Source of the DNA: CAZADA01 sp964526675
Lineage (GTDB): Bacteria > Pseudomonadota > Alphaproteobacteria > Caulobacterales > Maricaulaceae
Length of the DNA stretch: 64,000 bases
Direction of reading: 5' to 3'
Assembly: GCA_964526675.1 (NCBI GenBank)
Contig: CAZGLY010000008.1
Location: 19,564 to 83,563 of the forward strand
This document shows positions 42,946 to 52,744 of the stretch, one piece after another. Position 1 is the first letter of the stretch, and each line of letters begins with the position of its first letter. Under the pieces are notes generated by a model. It was not told the origin of the DNA. It ran no database searches and saw only the letters and a list, made by a program, of their open reading frames with translations. The translations under genes were made by a program, and so were the position numbers.

Positions 42946-45669
42946 CTAGAACAGACCGCCGACCCCATCGTCCTCATCATCCTCGGTTTCTTCGAGAAGG
43001 GGCTCGTCCTCGATCGGAACCGGCAGGCCGAGCGCCCGTCGCGCCCGCGCCAGCGCGCTCAGCTCCCCGTCGGGCCGGGGCCGACGCACCGTCCCGACGC
43101 TGACGCCGGAATCGCTGGCGGTTTCGCCGGTGCAAGCCATTTGCGTCGGTTGCGTGCCCGGATGGAACGCCTCCAACACCGGCTCCACTTTGCACGAGCC
43201 GGTGGGGCCCGCGAAGTAAGGCGTCGTGGCCCCAGGCCGCGCCAGCCGACCGCTGTTGGCGTCGATGTTGGCGAACACGACGCCCGAGGGGATGCGGAAC
43301 GGGATGGTGTCATACCGCGGCAGCGCCCGCTCCATAAACGCTTGGAAAATCGGCGCGGCGACTTTGCCGCCCCCCTCGCTTTGCGGGACCGTGCCCAGCG
43401 GCTTGGGCGAGTCGAACCCCACAAAGACGCCCACCACAAGATCCGGCGCAAAGCCCACAAACCACGCGTCGCGGAAGTCGTTGGTGGTGCCCGTTTTTCC
43501 CGCCACCGGCTTGTCCAACGCTTTGCCGACGCGCCGCGCCGTGCCGCGGGTGACCACGCCCTCCATCATCGACACCACTTGATACGCCGTGATCGGGTCG
43601 ATCACGTCGACTCGGGGGTCCGCCAACAGCGGAGGCGTCATCTCAAGCCAACCGGCCGCTTGGCACATGTCGGTGCATTCGCGAACGCCGCGGCGGAACA
43701 CCGTGCGTCCGTCGCGGTCCTGAACCCGGTCGAGAATGGTCGGTTCGATCCGCTTGCCGCCGTTCACCAGCATGGCATAGGCGGCGACCATTCGCCAAAG
43801 CGTCGTCTCGCCCGCCCCAAGCGCCATCGCTTCATAGGGAGGAAGATCGTCATAAATGCCGAAACGCTCGCCGTAGGACGACACGCGGTTTAGCCCGATC
43901 TTGTTCGCCAAGCGCACCGTCATCGTGTTGCGCGACTGTTCGATGCCCACGCGCAGCGTCGACAAGCCATACCAGCGGCCGGTGTAGTTGCTCGGCTTAT
44001 AGAACGTGCCGTCGCGCCCGCCCGTGGAGACGTAAGCGGAGTCGAGTTCCTGATAGGCCGGCGTAAACGCGTGGTCGCCGCGTTCGTCGAGGGCGTCCAA
44101 CGCGGCCGCATAGACAAACGGTTTGAACGCCGAGCCGGGCTGGCGGCGCGCCTGGGTGGCGCGATTAAACTGGCTCAAGCTGAAGCTGTAGCCGCCCACC
44201 ATCGCCAACACCCGCCCGGTGTGGGGGTCCATCGCCATAATGGCGCCGTTGACCTCCGGGATCTGGCGCAGCGCGTAGGACGCATCCCCGCCGCGCAGGC
44301 TGGGCGCGTCCGCATCGCCCTCAACCTCCAGCGGCTCCACCAGAACGACGTCGCCAAGCGCGACAGCCTCACTCGGCTTTTCAATCAACGGCCCAAGGCC
44401 GCCGTTTGCGTTGACGCGACGCGCCCACGCCAGCGGCGTGTCCTCAATGGGTCGATCGGCGTCGGCGACCCGTTGCCCTTTGGCGTTCGTTTCAGGCGGC
44501 GCGAAGGGGATCCGACCGCGCGACCCATCGAGCAAGCCGATGACCGCGGCGTCGTCGCGCAGCTCCACCACCACCGCGGGGGCCCAACCGCCAATGTCAC
44601 GCGGCGTCTCCAGCTCCGCTAAGGCCGCCGACCAGTCGCCGCTGACATCGATGGTCGCCAAAGGCCCGCGATAGCCGTGGCGGCGATCGTAAGCCTCAAG
44701 GCCCGCCCGCAACGACTCCCGCGCCGCGAGTTGCAGCTCCGTGTCCACGGTCGTCCGAACGGACAGCCCGCCATCGTAGAGTTCGTCTTCCCCATACATG
44801 GAGAAGATTTCGCGGCGGACTTCCTCCACGAAGTACTCCGCGGCGCGGTAGGTGGAGCCCGACAACCGCTCCGCGACATTGAGGTCTTCTTTGGCGGCGG
44901 CGTCATGATCGGTTTGGTCGACATAGCCGTTGGCGACCATGCGCCCAAGCACGTAGTTCCGCCGGCTCACGGCGTAGGGCTTGTTGCGCGATCGGGTGAT
45001 GTCGAGGCGGCTCGGCGCTTTGGGCAGGGCCGCGAGATACGCGGTCTCCGACAAGCTCAACTCGTCGAGGGATTTGCCGAAATAGAGCAAAGACGCCGCC
45101 GCCACGCCGTAGGAGCGACGGCCCAGGTAAATCTCGTTCAGATAAAGCTCGAGAATCTCGTCCTTCGAGAAGGCCTGCTCAATGCGCAACGCGATAAAGA
45201 TCTCGCGGATCTTACGGCGCAGGTTCTGGTCGCTCGTCAGCAGGAAGTTCTTCGCCACCTGCTGGGTGATCGTCGATCCCGACTGAAGCCCGCCAGAGCC
45301 CCGCGCCACGTTGAGCGCCGAACGCAAGCCGCCGCGGATGAAACCCATCGGGTCGAACCCGTTGTGGGTGAAGAAGTTCTTGTCCTCCGCAGAGATGAAG
45401 GCGTGGACGATCGGCTCAGGAATGTTCTCGATGGGGACGAACACGCGGCTCTCGCGCGCATACTCCGCGATGAGCCGGCCGTCGCCTGCGTGCACGCGCG
45501 TCATCACGGGCGGCTCGTACTGGGCGAGTTCGTCAATCTCCGGCAGGTCTTCCGTCACGCGCAGCACATAGCCGGCGAGAAACACCGCCCCCACGAGCAC
45601 GGCCGCCACGCCCAGCGCCGCAAGCCCCGCAACAATCTTCACCACCAAGACAATCTGTCGTGCGGACAT
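42946..45669 (-). CDS. mrcA: Penicillin-binding protein 1A (class A)
   Basis: This bifunctional peptidoglycan synthase (907 aa) has an N-terminal membrane anchor (about 8-35) and a glycosyltransferase domain with FISAEDKNFFTHNGFDP and GGSTITQQVAKN-type SGSTITQQVAKNFLL. A transpeptidase domain follows with SxxK in PGSAFKPFVYA, SxN in EQSRNTMTV and KTGTTNDFRDAWF. The C-terminus is acidic. It lies between prfB and the amidase gene, the usual alphaproteobacterial order, and all three read leftward. Confidence 0.95.
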   Translation of the reverse strand: MSARQIVLVVKIVAGLAALGVAAVLVGAVFLAGYVLRVTEDLPEIDELAQYEPPVMTRVHAGDGRLIAEYARESRVFVPIENIPEPIVHAFISAEDKNFFTHNGFDPMGFIRGGLRSALNVARGSGGLQSGSTITQQVAKNFLLTSDQNLRRKIREIFIALRIEQAFSKDEILELYLNEIYLGRRSYGVAAASLLYFGKSLDELSLSETAYLAALPKAPSRLDITRSRNKPYAVSRRNYVLGRMVANGYVDQTDHDAAAKEDLNVAERLSGSTYRAAEYFVEEVRREIFSMYGEDELYDGGLSVRTTVDTELQLAARESLRAGLEAYDRRHGYRGPLATIDVSGDWSAALAELETPRDIGGWAPAVVVELRDDAAVIGLLDGSRGRIPFAPPETNAKGQRVADADRPIEDTPLAWARRVNANGGLGPLIEKPSEAVALGDVVLVEPLEVEGDADAPSLRGGDASYALRQIPEVNGAIMAMDPHTGRVLAMVGGYSFSLSQFNRATQARRQPGSAFKPFVYAAALDALDERGDHAFTPAYQELDSAYVSTGGRDGTFYKPSNYTGRWYGLSTLRVGIEQSRNTMTVRLANKIGLNRVSSYGERFGIYDDLPPYEAMALGAGETTLWRMVAAYAMLVNGGKRIEPTILDRVQDRDGRTVFRRGVRECTDMCQAAGWLEMTPPLLADPRVDVIDPITAYQVVSMMEGVVTRGTARRVGKALDKPVAGKTGTTNDFRDAWFVGFAPDLVVGVFVGFDSPKPLGTVPQSEGGGKVAAPIFQAFMERALPRYDTIPFRIPSGVVFANIDANSGRLARPGATTPYFAGPTGSCKVEPVLEAFHPGTQPTQMACTGETASDSGVSVGTVRRPRPDGELSALARARRALGLPVPIEDEPLLEETEDDEDDGVGGLF

Positions 45670-45780
45670 CCGAACCCTCGCCTTTAGGCGTCACCATCGC
45701 GCGCGCGTGCGACGACACTATGACCGCACACGCCTTAGCGGCGCTTTGCGCCGTCGGCCACCTCGGATCTAGCTCGTCCG

Positions 45781-47169
45781 TCAGCGCGCCGCTAGGGAGC
45801 GGCCCTCCAACGCGAAATAGTCGGCGATCGCGGCCGCCAGCGCCTGAGCCATGCGTTCCTGATGCTGGGCGGTGGCCAAACGACGCGCATCCGCTTCATT
45901 CGACAGGAAGCCCATCTCAACCAACACGGCCGGCACGTCCGGCGCCAGCAACACATAGAAGCCCGCGCTGCGGTGGCTGTTCCGCAACAACCGCCCCGCT
46001 TCATCGAGGCGCGGGATCAGCGTCTCGGCGAACACCGCGGAACGGTTGTTGGTGTCGCGTTGCGCCAGCACCAACAGAATGTCGCTCACATCCGGCGGAC
46101 GGCCGGTCAGGTCGACGTCGCGGATCCAGTTCTGATCACCGTTGAGCACCTCACGGCGAGCCCGCTGCGTCCCCCGTTCGGACAAGGTGTAGACGGACGC
46201 CCCGCCGACATTGGGTTGGCCCGGCAACGAATCGGCGTGCAGCGACAAGAACAAGTCCGCCCGCGCCGTCCGCGCGAGCTCAAGCCGCTCTTCCAAGTCC
46301 AAGAAGGTGTCGCCCGTGCGCGTCAACACCACGCGATAATCGCGCGAACGCTCAAGGCGCGCCGCCAACCGCTTGGCGACGGCGAGGTTCACGTCCTTTT
46401 CCTTCACGCCCGTCGTGGCGATGGCGCCAGGGTCGCGCCCGCCATGCCCGGCGTCGATCACGATCACGCGCGCATCAGCCTTGGGACGCGCGGACGCCAC
46501 CCGCGTGGGAGGCGCGGCCGCCCCGCCGACCGCGCTGAAGGGAACAATCGCGGTGCGGGATTGGATGCGAAACTGCTCCATCGTCGTGGGACGCAGCGTC
46601 AGCTCCACGGCTCCGCCCGCGGATTTCTGGTTGCGATTGACGGCCACCACCGCCGGCTTTTCGAGATCAAAGACCAGCCGTGAGCGCTGGGCGCTGTGTT
46701 GCGCGTAGCGATACCGCTCCACCACGCCTTTACCGGCCGCGCGCCGTTGCCCGCCGCCAATGGTCTCCCCTGGCAGGTCAAAGCTCGCGCGGCTGAAGTC
46801 CACCACGACGCGGCAACACGTGCCCGCCAGCGTGAACACCGCGACCTTGGGTTGGCCCGTGAACTGGATGTCCACGCGGGTTGCCGGCCGATCGTAGTCG
46901 AACTTCACCGCCGTGATCACGGGCCCCGCCAACGTCGGCCTGGGCGTCTGCGCGCGCGGCGCGCTTTGGGTCACATAGCGGCCTTGGCGCGCCTGGGCGA
47001 CGGCGGCGCAGCGTTCGCCGCGGCGATACGCCGACCAGTCATCGCAATCGCCGACATAGAGGTCGGTGGCGCCGGGATAGCGGTCGTCCGGATCGTAGAC
47101 GCATCCGCCCAGGATCGTCGCCAGCGCCGCCATCAACAGCGCCCACCCCGTCAACCGACCACCGATCAC
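45781..47169 (-). CDS. amiC: N-acetylmuramoyl-L-alanine amidase (AMIN + Amidase_3), predicted lipoprotein
   Basis: This enzyme removes stem peptides from peptidoglycan during septum splitting. After a Cys-containing segment come an AMIN domain (about 85-200, VKFDYDRPATRVDIQFTG) and a zinc amidase domain with VIVIDAGHGGRDPGA, VKEKDVNLAVA, FLSLHADS and VLVEMGFLSN, which supply the metal ligands and catalytic Glu. I chose GTG 47169 (462 aa) over ATG 47214 because AGGAGG lies 8 nt upstream. It also gives a clean lipoprotein signal ending in ILGGC with Cys23. The gene is 111 bp upstream of mrcA. Confidence 0.92.
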   Translation of the reverse strand: MIGGRLTGWALLMAALATILGGCVYDPDDRYPGATDLYVGDCDDWSAYRRGERCAAVAQARQGRYVTQSAPRAQTPRPTLAGPVITAVKFDYDRPATRVDIQFTGQPKVAVFTLAGTCCRVVVDFSRASFDLPGETIGGGQRRAAGKGVVERYRYAQHSAQRSRLVFDLEKPAVVAVNRNQKSAGGAVELTLRPTTMEQFRIQSRTAIVPFSAVGGAAAPPTRVASARPKADARVIVIDAGHGGRDPGAIATTGVKEKDVNLAVAKRLAARLERSRDYRVVLTRTGDTFLDLEERLELARTARADLFLSLHADSLPGQPNVGGASVYTLSERGTQRARREVLNGDQNWIRDVDLTGRPPDVSDILLVLAQRDTNNRSAVFAETLIPRLDEAGRLLRNSHRSAGFYVLLAPDVPAVLVEMGFLSNEADARRLATAQHQERMAQALAAAIADYFALEGRSLAAR

Positions 47170-47712
47170 CGAACCAGCCTCCTCTGCGCGCCGCGATCCC
47201 TGACGATCGTCCATCGCCCGCGTGACGCGGCGACGTCCGCGCCTCTCGGGTTCCGCCGCGTCTGTCCCGATGCGACGCGCTTAAGGCGGCGGCCTTGCTG
47301 AAGGGTTAAGCCAACCCGCCCGCGGCTGCAGCTTTTCATCAACCCTTTTCTGGTGCAAATTCGCCATCGACGTTCGCCGCGTGGCCCGGACGGGGCCGCC
47401 GCCGACCCTCCTGCGCGACACGAGACTCGCCTGTGAGGCCGCCGCGGTTCCACGGTCTGTTGCGACGACGTCCGAATACGGCGATCCCGCGATGCGTCGC
47501 CGCCGGCCCACGACGTCAACGACACGGTCCGGCTTCGCCCATCGCACAACGAGGACAAACAATGCGTCACCCCGCTTGGGATTTACTGTGCAGCGCCCGC
47601 GATTGCGGCCGCTTGCGCGGGGCGGCGCTCCATTGGCAACGCGCCGCAGCCCCGGCCGCTGGTGGGGAGATTACCCCCGGCGACGGCGCGCGAGCGCGCG
47701 GAGAACATGTGC
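47170..47712. other. Long intergenic region between amidase and rne
   Basis: These 543 bp separate the divergent amidase and rne genes and must hold both promoters and a long rne leader. A small inverted repeat GGGTT-AAGCC-AACCC lies at 47303-47317. A possible leader ORF with its own GAGGA site begins at ATG 47562 and runs into rne out of frame. I could not fix a promoter and see no known RNA family. rne leaders are autoregulatory in other bacteria, which may explain the length. Confidence 0.4.
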
Positions 47713-50264
47713 ATGACACGAAAAATGTTGGTCGACGCCGCCCACCCCGAGGAGACTCGGGTCGTGGTCGTCGACGGAAACCGAGTCGAAGAATTTGATT
47801 TCGAGGCGCGTGCGAAACGACAAATCCGCTCCAACATCTACCTTGCGCGGGTGACCCGAGTGGAGCCGTCGCTGCAAGCGGCGTTCGTCGAGTATGGCGG
47901 CAACCGCCACGGCTTTCTCGCGTTTAACGAAATCCATCCCGATTATTACCAGATCCCGTTCGAGGATCGGCAGAAGCTGCTCGAAGAAGCTCAAGCGGAA
48001 GAACGCTCCGCCGCCTCCGAGGACGGCGATAGCGACGGCGACAACGCGGAGTTCAACGACGACGAGGACGAGCTCGCCGCCGGCCGGGCGCGCGCCCAGC
48101 GCGCGGCCCTGCGGAAGTACCGCGTTCAGGAGGTCATCAAGCGCCGCCAGATCCTGCTCGTCCAAGTCGTGAAAGAAGAACGCGGCAATAAGGGCGCGGC
48201 GCTGACCACGTATCTGTCCCTCGCCGGACGGTACTGCGTGCTCATGCCCAACACCGCCCGCGGCGGCGGCATCAGCCGCAAAATCACCAACGCGCCGGAC
48301 CGCAAACGCCTGCGGAAGATCGCCGAGGAAATGGAGGTGCCCCAGGGCATGGGGTTGATCGTGCGCACCGCCGGCGCAAAGCGCACCAAGTCTGAGATCA
48401 AACGGGACTACGAATATCTCCTGCGCCTGTGGGAGACGATTCGCGAGCGGACCCTTCAGTCGATGGCGCCGTGCCTCATTCATGAGGAGGGCAATCTGGT
48501 CAAACGCTCGATCCGCGACCTTTACGACAAGGACATTGAAGAGGTGCTTGTCGACGGCGAGGCGGCGTATCGCGAGGCGAAGGATTTCATCCGCATGCTC
48601 ATGCCGAGCCACGCCAAGAAGGTGCAGCCCTATAAGGAACCGACGCCGCTCTTCATCGCCCATCGGGTGGAGGATCAGCTCGAGGACACGTTCAACCCGA
48701 CGGTGCGCCTGAAATCGGGCGGATACTTGGTGATCAATCAGACCGAAGCGCTGGTCGCGATCGACGTCAACTCCGGCAAGTCCACCAAAGAACGCAACAT
48801 CGAAGCGACGGCGCTGAAAACCAATTTGGAGGCCGCGGAGGAAGCGTGTCGCCAAATGCGGTTGCGCGACTTGGCCGGCCTGATCGTGATCGACTTCATC
48901 GACATGGACGACGGCAAGAACAACCGCGCCGTCGAAAAGCGCATGCGCGATTGCCTCAAGCGCGACCGCGCCCGCCTGCAAATGGGCAAAATCTCGAACT
49001 TCGGGCTCATGGAGCTGTCCCGCCAACGCCGCCGCGCCAGCCTGTTGGAAGGCTCCTCGGTGGAGTGCCCGCGCTGTCAGGGCCGCGGCGTGGTGCGGTC
49101 GCCGGCGTCCAGCGCGTTGCACGTGTTGCGGCAGATCGAAGAAGACGGCCTGAAGGCCCGCGCGGCGCAGTTGCGCGTGCGCGTCGCGCCGGAGATTGCG
49201 CTCTACATTTTCAACGAAAAGCGCGATCACCTCGCGGCGATTGAAGAACGCTGCGCGATGGCGGTGACCCTAGAGGCCGCCCCGGAGCTGATCCCGCCGG
49301 ACGCCGAGATCCAGGCGCTGGAAACCCACGCGCCGGGCGAAGAGCCGAAAGCGCGTCAGGCGATCGCCGCCCCGCCCGCGTCCGAGGAGGACCGCGACAG
49401 CGGCGAGGACGACAATGGCCGCAGGCGTCGCCGCCGCCGGCGTCGGCGGCGCGAGGAGACCGACGGCGATGTCGCGGAGGCCGTGGAGCTCGACGCCGAT
49501 GACGCGACGGCGGACGCCGCCGGCGACGAGCAGGCCGCGGACGCCGACAGCGACGGTGATGACGACGCAAAGCCGAAGCGCGGACGCCGCCGCCGGGGCC
49601 GTCGTGGCGGGCGGGGTCGTCGCGGCGGCGCGGACGCCGAGGTCGAGACCGTCGCCTCGAACGCCGATGCGCTGCGCGTGGTCGATCCCGAGGCGGAGCT
49701 GGCGGACGGCCCCCTCGCGCCGTTCGACGCCATCGACGCCTCCGCCGCCGAAGATGACGACGGAGACGAACCCGCGCCAGCCGAGACGACCGAGCTCACG
49801 GCCGACCATGCTGAGGCGGTCCAAAGCGTGCCAATCGTCGCCCTGGACGCCGCGGACGCGGCGCCGATGGAAGCGAATCATCTGAACGGCGCCGCGGCGG
49901 AGCCGACGGAGATCGCGGCGNNNNNNNNNNNNNNNNNNNNNNNNNNNNNNNNNNNNNNNNNNNNNNNNNNNNNNNNNNNNNNNNNNNNNNNNNNNNNNNN
50001 NNNNNNNNNNNNNNNNNNNNGCCGACGGAGATCGCGGCGATCGACGATGACGCGGCCAGCGAGGATGCGCCGCCGCCAGCGGATGTGGCGACGCCCGACA
50101 TGACGCCGGTCGCCGACCTGGCCGCCGAGGGCGAAGAGGAGGCGGCCCCTGAAGCCTTCGGGGCCTGGTCTCCCGCGCAAGTCCAACCGCCAGAGCCCGA
50201 CCCCGAAGCGGAAAAGCTGCGGAAGCGATGGCGCGACCGGTTGCGGTCCTGGGTCGGCGGTTGA
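47713..50264 (+). CDS. rne: Ribonuclease E, interrupted by an assembly gap
   Basis: RNase E is the endonuclease core of the RNA degradosome. From ATG 47713 (GGAGA 8 nt upstream) it reads MTRKMLVDAAHPEETRVVVV, an S1 domain with an alphaproteobacterial acidic insertion (about 95-125), the catalytic AIDVNSGKST and IVIDFIDMDDGKNN, and the zinc-link CPRCQGRG. The rest is an Ala/Asp/Glu and Arg-rich scaffold tail. The N-run 49921-50020 breaks the frame. The last 19 bases before it recur right after it. If merged, the frame continues to the TGA at 50262-50264 with the end RWRDRLRSWVGG, giving about 810 aa. Confidence 0.93.
49902..49920. repeat. 19-bp sequence duplicated across the gap (left copy)
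   Basis: GCCGACGGAGATCGCGGCG ends the left contig exactly at the N-run and is identical to 50021-50039. Confidence 0.9.
49921..50020. other. Assembly gap of 100 N inside rne
   Basis: Exactly 100 N is the usual placeholder for a gap of unknown size. Its flanks share 19 identical bases, so the true gap may be a simple contig overlap or a short tandem repeat in the rne scaffold region. Confidence 0.97.
50021..50039. repeat. 19-bp sequence duplicated across the gap (right copy)
   Basis: This is an identical copy of 49902-49920, opening the right contig. In the rne frame both copies encode PTEIAA. Confidence 0.9.
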
Positions 50265-50412
50265 CGTGACGCGTCAGCGACGGATCGCGCGGCGTTCGGC
50301 GTAGAATGAGGCGGCCTCACTCGGCGTGCGCGCTGTCGCGCACGTCTGTGGCGCTGGCCTCGACGCCGCGCGGGGGAGAGCCCATAGTGCCCCCACGCAC
50401 GAAGGACACGCT

Positions 50413-51786
50413 ATGAGGTTTGTTCGCGCCTTCATTCTGGCGGTGGTTGCGACGCTGGCGGCCCCGGTGTTCGCGGCGCAAGGTCAAGGCCTGATCCGCG
50501 ACGTCGAGATCGAGGAGATGGCGTGGTCCTATTCCACGCCAATCTTCGAAGCGGCCGGCCTCGATCCCGCAACCATCGAGATCTATCTGGTGGGCGACGC
50601 AACGCTCAACGCGTTCGTCATCCCCGGTCAGCGCATGTTCCTCCACGCCGGGATCATCACGGCGGCGGACACGCCCAACGAGCTGATCGGGGTGATCGCT
50701 CACGAAACGGGCCACATGGCCGGCTCGCACGCCGTGCGCCGCGGCATTGCGGCGTCGCGCTCGAGCATCGGACCCATGCTGGCGACGCTAGCGGCGGGGA
50801 TCCTGGCCGCGGCGGCGGGAGAAGGCGGCGCCGCTGTGGGCTTGCTGGCGTCGTCGCAACAGTTCGCCGCGATCGAGCAGCTCAACCAGTTCCGTCAATT
50901 TGAGAGCGCGGCGGACCAGGCCGGCTTCCGGTACCTCACCCAAACCGACCAATCGGCCAAGGGCCTCGTGGCCTTCTTTGATCGCTTCCGCGACCAAGAA
51001 GTGTTCGCCAGCCCCAGCCTCGCACGGCTGCAGCGCCTTGATCCCTACTTCCGCACCCACCCCTTGTCCTCGGATCGGGTGGAGTCTCTGCGCGCGCAGT
51101 TGGCGACACAACACTCGCGCGACGCCGTCGACACGCCCGAGCACATGCGGATGCTCGAAATGGCCCAGGCGAAGCTCCACGGCTTCTTCGACCAGACCGA
51201 CGTGGTGTTTCGTCGGTTTCCGGAGACCAACACGTCCGACGCGGCGCTCTACGCCCGCGCCGTCGCGCACCACCGCCTTGGTGAAGTCCCCAAAGCCGTC
51301 GCCCTGATGGATGAGTTGATCGCGCGCGACGACGAAAACCCCTATTTCCACGAGCTGAAGGGCCAGATCCTTCAGGAAAACGGCCGCCCGGCGGAAGCGA
51401 TCGCCCCCTATGAGCGCGCTGTTGAACTCAAGCCCGACGCCGCGTTGTTGCACACCGGGCTCGCCACGGCGCTGTTGGATCAAAACTCACGCGAAACGAC
51501 GCTGCGGGCGTTGGAGCATCTGAGCGCGGCGCTCTCCTTTGAGCCCTACAACTCCTTCGCCTGGTATCAGCGCTCCCGCGCCCACGACGCGCTCGGAGAA
51601 ACCGCCCTCGCCCGCTACGCCAGCGCCGAACGCTTCTTCGCTGTCGGCGACTTGCGCCGCGCCGCCTCGTTCGCGAGCAGCGCGCGACCGGATTTGGAGC
51701 GCGGGTCGCCCGAATGGCTTCGGACAGCTGACATTTTGAACATTGTGCGCGTGCAAATGCAGGAGGCGCAGCGCGGCCGGCGCTGA
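50413..51786 (+). CDS. Periplasmic M48 metalloprotease with TPR region (BepA-like)
   Basis: This 457-aa protein starts with a signal peptide (MRFVRAFILAVVATLAAPVFA, cleavage near 21). It has the zinc motif AHETGHMAGSH (His97, Glu98, His101) with the third ligand in FESAADQAG (Glu164). The C-terminal half (about 270-430) contains tetratricopeptide-like helices, for example LKGQILQENGRPAEAIAPYE. BepA-type proteases check outer-membrane protein assembly, and this is the likely role. ATG 50413 has GAAGGA 6 nt upstream. It lies between rne and the DsbA-like gene, all rightward. Confidence 0.92.
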   Translation: MRFVRAFILAVVATLAAPVFAAQGQGLIRDVEIEEMAWSYSTPIFEAAGLDPATIEIYLVGDATLNAFVIPGQRMFLHAGIITAADTPNELIGVIAHETGHMAGSHAVRRGIAASRSSIGPMLATLAAGILAAAAGEGGAAVGLLASSQQFAAIEQLNQFRQFESAADQAGFRYLTQTDQSAKGLVAFFDRFRDQEVFASPSLARLQRLDPYFRTHPLSSDRVESLRAQLATQHSRDAVDTPEHMRMLEMAQAKLHGFFDQTDVVFRRFPETNTSDAALYARAVAHHRLGEVPKAVALMDELIARDDENPYFHELKGQILQENGRPAEAIAPYERAVELKPDAALLHTGLATALLDQNSRETTLRALEHLSAALSFEPYNSFAWYQRSRAHDALGETALARYASAERFFAVGDLRRAASFASSARPDLERGSPEWLRTADILNIVRVQMQEAQRGRR

Positions 51787-51888
51787 CGACGCGCTGCGGC
51801 GCGCGGCCGCCCTCACAGCAGGGTGACTTGGACGGCGGCGACGGGTCGGGTAGTGACACCGATCGAACGTCACTGTTGTGGAGCTGAC

Positions 51889-52680
51889 ATGTCCCTGCGC
51901 GCCTTCCCCATCCGCTCGACCCTCGCCCGCGCGGGCGCGGTCGCCCTTGCGTTCGCGGCGACGGGCGTCAGCACCGCCCAGGAGACGGCGGAGTCGGTCC
52001 TGCCGGATGGCGCACGCGAGGAAATCGGCGTCATCATCCGCGAGTACTTGCTCGAGAATCCGGAAGTCATCGAAGAAGCCATTTTTGAGCTGCAACGGCG
52101 TCTCGAAGCGGACCAAATCGCCAAAGCGCAAGAGCAAGTGCAGGAACAGGCGGAAGCGCTGTACAACGACGCGCGGGACTTCACGATCGGCCCTGCGGAC
52201 GCCCCCGTCACGGTGGTGGAGTTCTTCGACTATAACTGCGGCTATTGCCGCGCCAGCGCGCCCTTCGTGCGCGATTTGGTGGACTCCTATGGCGATCGCG
52301 TGCGGGTGGTGTTCAAGGAAGCGCCCGTCTTGGGTGAAAACTCACGAGAGGCGGCGCGCTGGGCGATCGCGTCAAAAGCCACCAACAACTATCTCGACGC
52401 CCATTTTGCCCTGCTTGAATCGGAGGAACGCCTCGACGCCCAGGCCGCCGGGGCGGTGTTGCGCGGCGCGGGCGTCAACCTCCGCAGGATTGAGGCGAAA
52501 CGGTCCTCGGCGGAGACCACCGCGCAGTTGGACGACGCGATTGAGTTGCTGCAAACGATCAGCGGCGGGCGCGCGGCCACGCCGACATTTGTCATCAATG
52601 GCGAAGTGGTGATGGGCGCGGATTTGCTGCGCCTGACGGCCTTGATCGACGCCGCCCTCGCGGACGCCGACGCGGGCTGA
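51889..52680 (+). CDS. DsbA-family thiol-disulfide protein with N-terminal oligomerisation helix
   Basis: This 263-aa secreted protein has a signal peptide (about 1-30) and a helical segment (REEIGVIIREYLLENPEVIE, 43-62), like those that trimerise ScsC-type proteins. The thioredoxin fold carries the active site NCGYC (Cys117, Cys120) and the cis-proline in ATPTFVING. It probably oxidises or isomerises disulfides in the periplasm. ATG 51889 gives a proper signal peptide. It converges on thiG with 64 bp between stops. Confidence 0.92.
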   Translation: MSLRAFPIRSTLARAGAVALAFAATGVSTAQETAESVLPDGAREEIGVIIREYLLENPEVIEEAIFELQRRLEADQIAKAQEQVQEQAEALYNDARDFTIGPADAPVTVVEFFDYNCGYCRASAPFVRDLVDSYGDRVRVVFKEAPVLGENSREAARWAIASKATNNYLDAHFALLESEERLDAQAAGAVLRGAGVNLRRIEAKRSSAETTAQLDDAIELLQTISGGRAATPTFVINGEVVMGADLLRLTALIDAALADADAG

Positions 52681-52744
52681 CCGCGCACGGCGGGCCGGAG
52701 GCCTCGGATCCAGCCGGCCGTCGGACGACCAGCGCAGCGGTCAG

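Noticed and set aside
47383..47561. Plus-strand open frames in the rne leader
   Set aside because: Composition is Arg/Pro/Thr-rich with no ribosome sites and no recognisable domains. Only the part from 47562 is mentioned as a weak candidate.
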